Assembly: GCF_000003605.2 (NCBI RefSeq)
Contig: NW_003151793.1
Coordinates: 115,992-160,339 of the forward strand
Origin: Saccoglossus kowalevskii
Taxonomy: Eukaryota > Hemichordata > Enteropneusta > Harrimaniidae
Reading direction: 5' to 3'
Length of the DNA: 44,348 bases
Positions 37,612-44,348 of this stretch are shown piece by piece (the first letter of the stretch is position 1; every line of letters begins with the position of its first letter). Below the pieces are notes generated by a model. The model was given only the letters and a program-made list of their open reading frames with translations, made no database searches and was not told the DNA's origin. Made by a program: the position numbers and the translations under genes.

Positions 37612-37856
37612 AATTTCAACTGTTTAGGTGTTGTGACAGTTCTAAGAATGTGGCCAACCTGAAGAGTGAGGTCACTAAGCTCAGGTGTATTGTAGGGCGC
37701 CACCAGGCGTTGAACATGATCCTGTGCTTCATTCGCCTGTGCTCGACCGAGACTCCTAGATTTAAAACTCATCGCAACAGCACTGCAGGAACCACACAGT
37801 TTCAGCACAGGGAGTTGGACAAACTTATGTATTTTAATAAATTATTAAATAATTAA
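37612..37856 (+). CDS. possible 3'-terminal coding exon, unknown product
   Basis: A strong acceptor ('tgtttttcttaccaccgacag') opens a frame in phase 1 that runs about 81 codons to a stop at 37854-37856. The block 37620-37820 is richer in G+C than its surroundings and includes NVANLKSEVTKLRC, a heptad-like helix. It lies just after the LINE relic and no upstream exon was found, so it could also be mobile-element sequence or chance. The opposite strand is also open over the same stretch. Confidence 0.25.
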
Positions 37857-37990
37857 TTGTTATATAACTTTTCTTTTACCTCCCTCCCCCCTTCCTGGTA
37901 TCGATTTCAAGTAATCACTGATGCTTGTTTATACCACTCTTTCCTTTATCACAACTTTGTTACGCGCTAATTTATATGCAAATTTTAACT

Positions 37991-38042
37991 CGCGATGTAG
38001 ACACGCCCTATTATATTTTACTATGGGCGTATCTACATAGCG
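37991..38042. repeat. imperfect palindrome (about 20-bp arms)
   Basis: Left arm 'cgcgatgtagacacgcccta' (37991-38010) is complementary, with few mismatches, to 'gggcgtatctacatagcg' and its flank (38022-38042), leaving an A+T-rich loop of about 11 bases. A second small perfect hairpin GCGCC-TTC-GGCGC follows at 38055-38067. Confidence 0.7.
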
Positions 38043-38067
38043 CCGTAAAAGGTCGCGCCTTCGGCGC

Positions 38068-39750
38068 AAGGTTGGCGAACAGATATCGCCCCCGCATGAA
38101 AAATTTCGTTCAAGCACAGTGAGTACGGGTAACAGTTATTTTTTACCCAACCCTTTTCAAAACTAATGTTTTTAGTAATCTCATACCCGCTTTTAGACTA
38201 AGGTGTGCGCATGCAAAGTGCCACGCTATGACGTCATATAAATAGTACAGGCCAGAGTTCAAAATACGTACTGCACTATATGTTGCGAAACAAGGGACGG
38301 CCAGAGACATTCCTGACAGTTTTAGGCGTTTTCCAAAAAATGGATATTCTTCGAACCCACTTCTAGTTACCCATTTCTATACCAACTGGTGTGAAAAAGA
38401 CATCCAGTAGGGCAGCAACCCTTCTTTGTCATGTTTGGGAGTATGATATCTATTGTAGAACAGTTGGTTAAATGCAGGTTCTGTACACATGTACAACGTG
38501 CCCAGAGTGTGTCCTTCTAGGCGACCTACTTATTTGTTAACACTCGGCGGGTCACGTGACAATAACAAAAACCAATGACGTTTGTCCAATTCATTCAGTT
38601 CGTGCGTGTTGACATCGCTCTGACGTGTTGCATGCCACTATGACGTTCACCGTCTGTGTGAGCACTTTGCACCTGAGGGGAGTTATTGTTCAAGATAAAT
38701 CTGAAATAATCATCATGGTTTATTTTGGGGAGATTCTCCTTATTAACATAAACAGGATGTTTCTTTGTTGAGGGGCAAGACTTTACAAAATCAGTGTTCA
38801 TCTTAAATTTGTGTTACAGAGAAGACATCCGGGCGGGGGGAGGGGGTTCTCACAAGATAGAAATTACCTATTGGGGACGTGGCACTCAAATGGGTTATGT
38901 TTTTCAAGATTCTATATACATATATAGCCCTTACTTAATTTCCAAATAGGCGGAGATTCAGGGTATAAATATCTGGCAGATTGTAGCTGTTTGGGCAGCT
39001 GTTTTTGAATAAATATGGTTCCACGTGCAAAAATCGAAATCCTGTGTAAATATCGTTAAATCACGGCTACCTCTTTAATAAAATTAACGCCTTTGTAGTT
39101 AAATAGAATATTCTTTATTTGGTGTAAATATGGGTTGCAAAAATATATTACCCCCCCCCCCAAAAAAAACAAAAAAACAAAAAAAACAAACAAAACAAAC
39201 AAACAAAACTTGAAGGGCAGTGGTCGTCGCGCCGGGTATGTGAGTACGAGTTTTTAACTTGGTCGCGAAGTGCACGAATTACCATCGGTGATTCCTATTT
39301 TTTTCCATCATTCTTTCTCCTATTCAAGTTGTAATCACGTAATTTATTTTTCAATGTATTGAAAATGCATTTTTCATTTTTTTTTTCATGAATCATGATG
39401 TCTTGACTGTACAGCTAGAAACCTTTAAAGAAGAAAGTGGTAATTGCTCAAGTCCGCACTTTTATTACTCGTTGTATTCGCTCATAATTATAATAATTTT
39501 GAGATAATTTAGAGGCAGTGGAAACGAACATTTTATTTTTGTAAAGGATACGGAGTTACTAGTATTTAAATTGACTTTACCGCTTATCCGGGAGTACCAT
39601 GGAGAGGGAACTCGGGAACGTTACCCCCCCCCCCATTGATCGTGAGAATAAAAACCATGTTGAGTTCGATTCGCACAATTCCTCTTTCGAATCAAGGGAC
39701 GGTAAAAAGAAAGTTAGCAATAGATCATGTAGATAATTACAAACAACAAA
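38068..39750. other. intergenic stretch with an isolated core promoter, no gene seen
   Basis: Apart from the CRE-TATA block at 38229-38245 and homopolymer runs such as the C10/A8 tract at about 39151-39170, I see no supportable feature. Confidence 0.4.
38229..38245 (+). promoter_or_regulatory. CRE fused to a TATA box (candidate core promoter)
   Basis: TGACGTCA (38229-38236) is followed at once by TATAAATAG (38237-38245) in plus orientation. Transcription would start near 38270. The first ATG after it (38339) gives only an eight-codon frame, so a spliced 5' UTR, a non-coding transcript or a chance match are all possible. Confidence 0.4.
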
Positions 39751-39756
39751 CGTCAC

Positions 39757-40770
39757 AATTGCGTGAAATTAGTCAGATCATAGACCTTAGCTCTTTCTAA
39801 GGTCTATGGTCAGATCGAAACGTGTCCCAGTGTCGGCGACAGGCTTTGTAAATGGATATGTTTTGGTTAGTTGAGTAAACATTTATGATAAACAAATACA
39901 TTGTAGCAAACATAACGCCCAACCATCCACTGCACGTAATATAAATCGGTGACGGCCCGTAAATGTTGTGTTAACGATGCACATTTGTGTTAGGCTAGCT
40001 CTTCTGTGTCGATAAAAATCCTAATGTCTGAAAACAACAAATTTGATGACACCAACTAAAAAAACACCACAAAGACTAAACGCCGACACAAAAAAGAGCA
40101 ACGGACCCATAGCTAAATCAAACTGTTACCCTCGTTAAAACACGGTATATCTCTTTCTGGAGGATGTGGTGGCCCTAAAAAGGGCAGTTTTGTACACTTT
40201 CTGATCTAAACGAACAGATATCCCGTTGCACTGAAGAATGATCTAGTGTCAGCTAGTGTAATTTCCTCAATGGCAGAGCATATAGAATATGGAAAATTTT
40301 CGAAGCTGATTAAAGACAACGGTAGTCGCACTAACAACAACAACGATGACTGTACACACTCAACGCGTGTTCAGAGAAACTTTCACTTCCTGAACTCAAA
40401 TGGGTGCCAGACTGGGTTGCCAGGCCGGGGTGTTAGGCAGCTCCAGGTTATTACAGGATTTAGTTATCGGTATATTTCGAAAATTGTCGAACCGTTACCA
40501 TCCAAATCTTGTTTTTATGAGAACGTGTCACATTCCGGGTTTCTTCGGCACAAATGAGATCACAGTTACCACTCCTTTGAGTAAAATGGTTTGTCTCATT
40601 AACCTCTGCCTTTTCATCGCTGATTGTTTTTAAAATGTAGCCAGTTTGTTGTTACAGTTACACCGACCGACAAGCAATCGACTGCACCAGGTGCCTGGCA
40701 GGACAAACGCACAATCAATCAATCAAACTGATCAAACGGACCGACAGTTCCAAACTAATTTCACGCAATT
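39757..40770. mobile_element. 1.0-kb segment bounded by perfect 17-bp inverted repeats
   Basis: 'aattgcgtgaaattagt' at 39757-39773 is the exact reverse complement of 40754-40770. A 17-bp match by chance within 1 kb is very unlikely, so these may be terminal inverted repeats of a small transposon or MITE. No clear target-site duplication is visible outside them and no transposase is encoded. The right end lies 26 bases from the next element. Confidence 0.45.
39772..39816. repeat. perfect 12-bp hairpin flanked by 8-bp direct repeats
   Basis: CATAGACCTTAG and CTAAGGTCTATG (39779-39790 and 39797-39808) enclose a 6-base loop. The direct repeat GTCAGATC occurs at 39772-39779 and 39809-39816. This looks like a tiny palindromic insertion with a target-site duplication, or the footprint of an internally deleted hAT-like element. 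Confidence 0.6.
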
Positions 40771-40796
40771 ATGCCGTTCGTTCCTGTAGCGTTATA

Positions 40797-41338
40797 CTGT
40801 AAAACATGTCTTTTCGCGAATTTAGCGAGAGAACTGATTCGCTAATTCAAGATGTCGCTAATGACTTTAAATTCAAATGGCCGCCAAACAACGTCTTTTT
40901 TCTCCACACACACTTTGTAAACAAAACAAATAAACGTACTGACATGATAGATACACTTTATTTAAAAGTAAATTAACACAAAAAAATAAACGTATTTATT
41001 TATAAATGAAGTGATACTGATATATTATATTATTGTTGAGTCCCAATATAAAAGGTCAATGTTCTGGATGTAATGCAGCAACGATACCCGCTTTTTCAAA
41101 TTCCCGTTGAATCAGTTTTTATCATTTTTATCGAACAGAATCAAATTACACTTGACATTTTTTCTTTGTTTTTATGGAGGTGATAACTGCGCATTTGTTT
41201 TGGCGCGCGACTGACAAGTATTGTGAAAACAAGAAATCAACAATGACAAGAGAGATTCACTAAATCAACATTTCGCTATTACGTCACTTTACCACAATTC
41301 GCTAAAATTGTATGTCGCTTTTTGAACATGTTTTACAC
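40797..41338. mobile_element. 542-bp MITE-like element with TIRs and TA flanks
   Basis: The left end CTGTAAAACATGT (40797-40809) and the reverse complement of the right end, GTGTAAAACATGT (41326-41338), match at 12 of 13 bases. Further in, both ends show TTTTCGCGAA/AGCGA-type motifs. The dinucleotide TA flanks each end (40795-40796 and 41339-41340). No coding sequence, so a non-autonomous element. Confidence 0.68.
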
Positions 41339-41685
41339 TATTCATTCGCAACCTCAGGAGGTTTTCAACTCACGGTGAATACCCTAGTGCGAGCAACACA
41401 AATGGATTTATGTTGAGTAGTATACTTCCTTAAATGGTTACAACTCATTGTGACTTCCGCAGCCTTTAACTCGTTATACAGGAGAATTCCGCGAAACACA
41501 TTCACAGGCAGTTACCACAGCAACCGCTGCTGTCGTCAAACCAAAGACTCCTAGTCAAACGGAAGTAGTCTTGTTGGAGTAGAGAATTAAGGAAGCTATG
41601 AACCAACAAACGCTTTTACGGTGATGGCTGATGGTAAATGATTGTTAGTGACTGTTTACGGTGTTTAGTGGATGTTTCTAGTATT

Positions 41686-41743
41686 ATGAGGTACTTGTGT
41701 ATATTATCCAGCATCTTGCTACTATCTACATGTGGTATACTAG
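41686..41743 (+). CDS. signal-peptide first exon of a gene running out of the window
   Basis: ATG followed by 18 codons and one base, ending at a good GTGAGT donor (phase 1). The peptide, MRYLCILSSILLLSTCGIL, is a textbook secretion signal. The following 2.6 kb shows no exon I can join with confidence, so the rest probably lies to the right. The product is unknown. Confidence 0.5.
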
Positions 41744-42400
41744 GTGAGTAGTTATTGCCATTTTATTGAACGATCTCGGTAGTCTTAACTGTATTATTCA
41801 ACCAACTTCAAATCCCCATGAATGAATCGTAACAAATACGAGAGCGCGCTGCCGGTTGTATTATCGTTTCTTTACGGGTGTGTCTTTCACCGTACAGTGA
41901 CGACATCTCTTATCTATTCAAACCATTTTCAAGCTTTGATCTATTTAATAACTTTGTCCTGTCATTCGTTCATCAAATGAAGGGATCAAAGTCAAAGTCG
42001 TTGCAAGAGATCCAAATGTTTACCTGTAGAAACGAACAATCATTTATTTACAACGGAGCGAAGAAGTTGGTCTCCCAAGGCCGGAAACTCATTTGAAGGT
42101 CTTTAAAAGATCACATTGTAATACGTGCACACGTGAACAATAATTAACTGTTATTGTGTAACATGATGTCCGGTTAACGTGTTAAATTAATGGTACAGTA
42201 AGACACAGCGATTTCCATAGAATTTTGGTAAAATATCCTGTTGTGTTTCTCTTGTCTCCGGTTATATTACCACACAGTCCCTCTATCCCTCTACGTGTAC
42301 TAAGTGTAAGGCTGTGTTGACTGAAGCTTGTTTTTACCTCCATGATTGAAGTATGGAAATTGTAATCTTTGTAATTTGCGACTCTTTTTTATTATCAACT

Positions 42401-42650
42401 AATTTTATACAGTAAAATGGTTGCTGCTTTTGATCGAGCAGTATTCATATTGATAATAATAGTGGATCCAAACGTTTGGGGTTGTGACGTCAAGAGGTTC
42501 AACTGTTGATGGGTAGCCGTCATTCGCGATTCTGTCACCAAATTTAGGTATCTTCTAGTTTTATCCAGTAAAATGTTGCTGTTTTTAAACAATAATGCTG
42601 GGTCCAAATGTTTAAGATTGTGGCGTCATTGGGTTCTACCCTCGAGAGGT
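42401..42650. repeat. diverged tandem duplication, period about 156 bp
   Basis: 'cagtaaaatggttgctg...ggatccaaacgttt...ttgtgacgtca' recurs about 156 bases later as 'cagtaaaatgttgctg...gggtccaaatgttt...ttgtggcgtca'. A short sub-repeat 'ccaggggtc' follows at about 42660-42685. Confidence 0.65.
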
Positions 42651-43989
42651 CGAAACGTCCAGGGGTCTAATCATCCAGGGGTCGAACAGGCAAGGGCTCC
42701 AAACGATCTGATACTGTTCACATGATGTTATAGGTCGTTGGCGAGGCCTGTCACTAGAAATAAAGTACTACCGGTAGTACATGTACTTGTTAGTTGTTTT
42801 CTAGCATGAGTAGATGATGGACTGCTCTGTTCCATTAATAAAATTGTTTCAGTTTGAAACAGTTTGTCCTGTTGTCTACTGAAGTATTTGAAGTTGTCTA
42901 AGTTGGACTTTGAACCAGACACTTTCAGATACACTCAGCCGATTACATGTGCGCTGAATGATGTAAATTTTTATGCAATAGTTTTGCAATTTTGTTTGCG
43001 GATTATTCACAACAAACTGACTTTAAAATACATTAGGTGGGTGGGTTGGTGTGTGTGTGTGTGTGTGAAACATGATACTAGGAACCAGGAAGGACCATGG
43101 TTATTGGCATAGACATCTTTATTTTAGAAGGATCTAGGATTTGGTCATGTTGTGTAATTTTAGTGTCAATTCACAATCGGATGTCCGTCTGTCTGGAGTC
43201 GTATTTTAGAACCTTCTGGACTGATTCCGTTCATTCTTTGCATGTGCATAGTACTTTATATTGGTACATTGTATATGCACATCATATATCCACATATGCT
43301 TATACCCACATGCTTTGTCAGTTTTTATTCAAATTTGCTAGATACATTATAGTACCTCAACTATTATAGACAGACTAGGTATACTAGGTTGTAGGTATAG
43401 TTTTTTGTTGGTGTTTCATTTTATTTTATTATATATTTCTGTTACTAACTTCAATTTAGTCTGTTTTTGGTTGTCCTTTAAAATATTAGCCATTGTAATT
43501 TGATTACTTTCTATTTGTAATTTTCTTTTGTAATCTTTAACCTCCTTCAGTATGTTGTTATGAGGCAATAAATACTGAATTGGGGTCTGCGTCTGCATGC
43601 CTCGACAGACCTTCCTGGTAGTTTATTTACACACGTTAACCAGAAGATTCCCTTACTCATTCGCATTTACCTGCTTCATTTGTTTTTGTAATGTCACTCT
43701 AGTGCCAAACGCACAGGCGTATACTTATCGATCTAACCAGAAATGAAATCTGTGTGGGTTGACCTTTCAATGGTTGTTGTTTCTGTTCAAATTGGCCAAT
43801 TTTTGGGTGCATTTTTAATATCTCCTACTTTTGTCTGACATTTTTGAATATATAATGAGCAACTTTATAGTAGTATTTCTCATTATTTTGAATTTTCCTA
43901 GAATATGTGAACATTTTATAAAGTTCAAATGGCGGTGTTCCTTCGTAGTTTTTGTGGACAATGCGTTTGAAAACTTGATATGCTTACGC

Positions 43990-44090
43990 AACTACCGTAT
44001 TACCCCGGGCACGCGCCCAGGGGCCTGAACATACAAAATCGGGAAAAATTGGGGGTGGGCGCTTACCCGAGGACCACCCTAAAAAAGATT
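43990..44090. repeat. G+C-rich dispersed-repeat end ('accgtattaccccgggcacg')
   Basis: The block resembles the ends of common non-autonomous DNA elements in marine invertebrates, with 'gggcgcttacccgagg' in the second half. This rests on memory of the pattern only; the other end was not found. Confidence 0.3.
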
Positions 44091-44348
44091 TAAAAAAATT
44101 TGTTTTTGATTGTATGATAAGGTCAAATAAAGGAATGCTTTTGTACACTTTGTACACGTACTTATTTCTTGATTTATGCGAGGTTTCAATAAACGTGAGC
44201 ACTCGGTCAAGAACTGTGGGAACACTAAGACACGGGGTCGAATTTCAAGAATAAAACTTGTTTTATGTCAGCGAATGAAGTTGTATTACTCACTGAAATT
44301 GGCTACAAAGTATGGTAAGTATTGTAATCAATGCACGGTTACTTTTTT

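Larger units (their letters stand above)
41744..44348. other. right flank, probably a long first intron
   Basis: No convincing exon. It holds a diverged duplication, a short (GT)n tract at about 43050-43067 and a G+C-rich repeat near 44000. A full CRE occurs at 42485-42492. Confidence 0.4.

Overview
This is an A+T-rich animal nuclear genomic window. Evidence: genes split by GT-AG introns, a eukaryotic tRNA-like gene, a non-LTR retrotransposon relic, MITE-like elements, and large intronic minisatellites (one holding a 402-base assembly gap). The gene families (LARGE-like glycosyltransferases, an intronless 2-O-sulfotransferase-type gene) and the repeat style suggest an invertebrate, perhaps a lophotrochozoan such as a mollusc. 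The species cannot be fixed from the sequence.

Layout, left to right. (1) Positions 1-119 are the edge of a 40-bp tandem array. (2) 1065-2099 (-) is an intact intronless Golgi sulfotransferase of the HS2ST/UST type. (3) 2100-9100 holds no gene I can support, only diverged repeats. (4) 9133-15971 (-) and 16655-28178 (+) are two complete 17-exon LARGE-like genes, arranged head to head. I rebuilt both exon by exon. They give uninterrupted reading frames of 652 and 630 residues, share all 16 intron phases, and have eight exons of identical length, so they are an inverted duplication. They are separated by a 683-bp shared upstream region with a full CRE and a YY1-type site. Each protein has a type II membrane anchor, a GT8-like N-terminal half and a GT49-like C-terminal half. 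In both, the GT8-like half has lost its DxD motif (DLN and EVQ) and a helix that precedes it in LARGE, and the GT49-like half carries Glu-Ile-Asp instead of Asp-Ile-Asp. (5) Introns of the + gene hold a 53-bp minisatellite (19.26-19.71 kb), a ~2.9-kb 24-bp minisatellite (21.0-23.9 kb) and a 41-bp array.

(6) At 28923-28995 (+) lies a tRNA-Thr(TGT)-like gene with two stem mismatches. (7) 30515-31742 (-) is a two-exon gene for a 123-residue secreted precursor: signal peptide, acidic prosegment, and a very basic six-cysteine C-terminal peptide. I recognise no known cysteine framework in it, and it is the best candidate here for something undescribed. (8) 35.7-37.1 kb is a decayed LINE. (9) The right end holds a possible 3' exon (37.6 kb), palindromes, a CRE-TATA core promoter without an obvious gene, an inverted-repeat-bounded 1-kb segment, a 542-bp MITE-like element, and at 41686 a signal-peptide first exon of a gene that runs out of the window.

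Functional picture (inference): the LARGE-like pair and the sulfotransferase would all act on glycans in the Golgi. The paired genes are probably co-regulated and may work as partner proteins in which the GT8 half is structural rather than catalytic.
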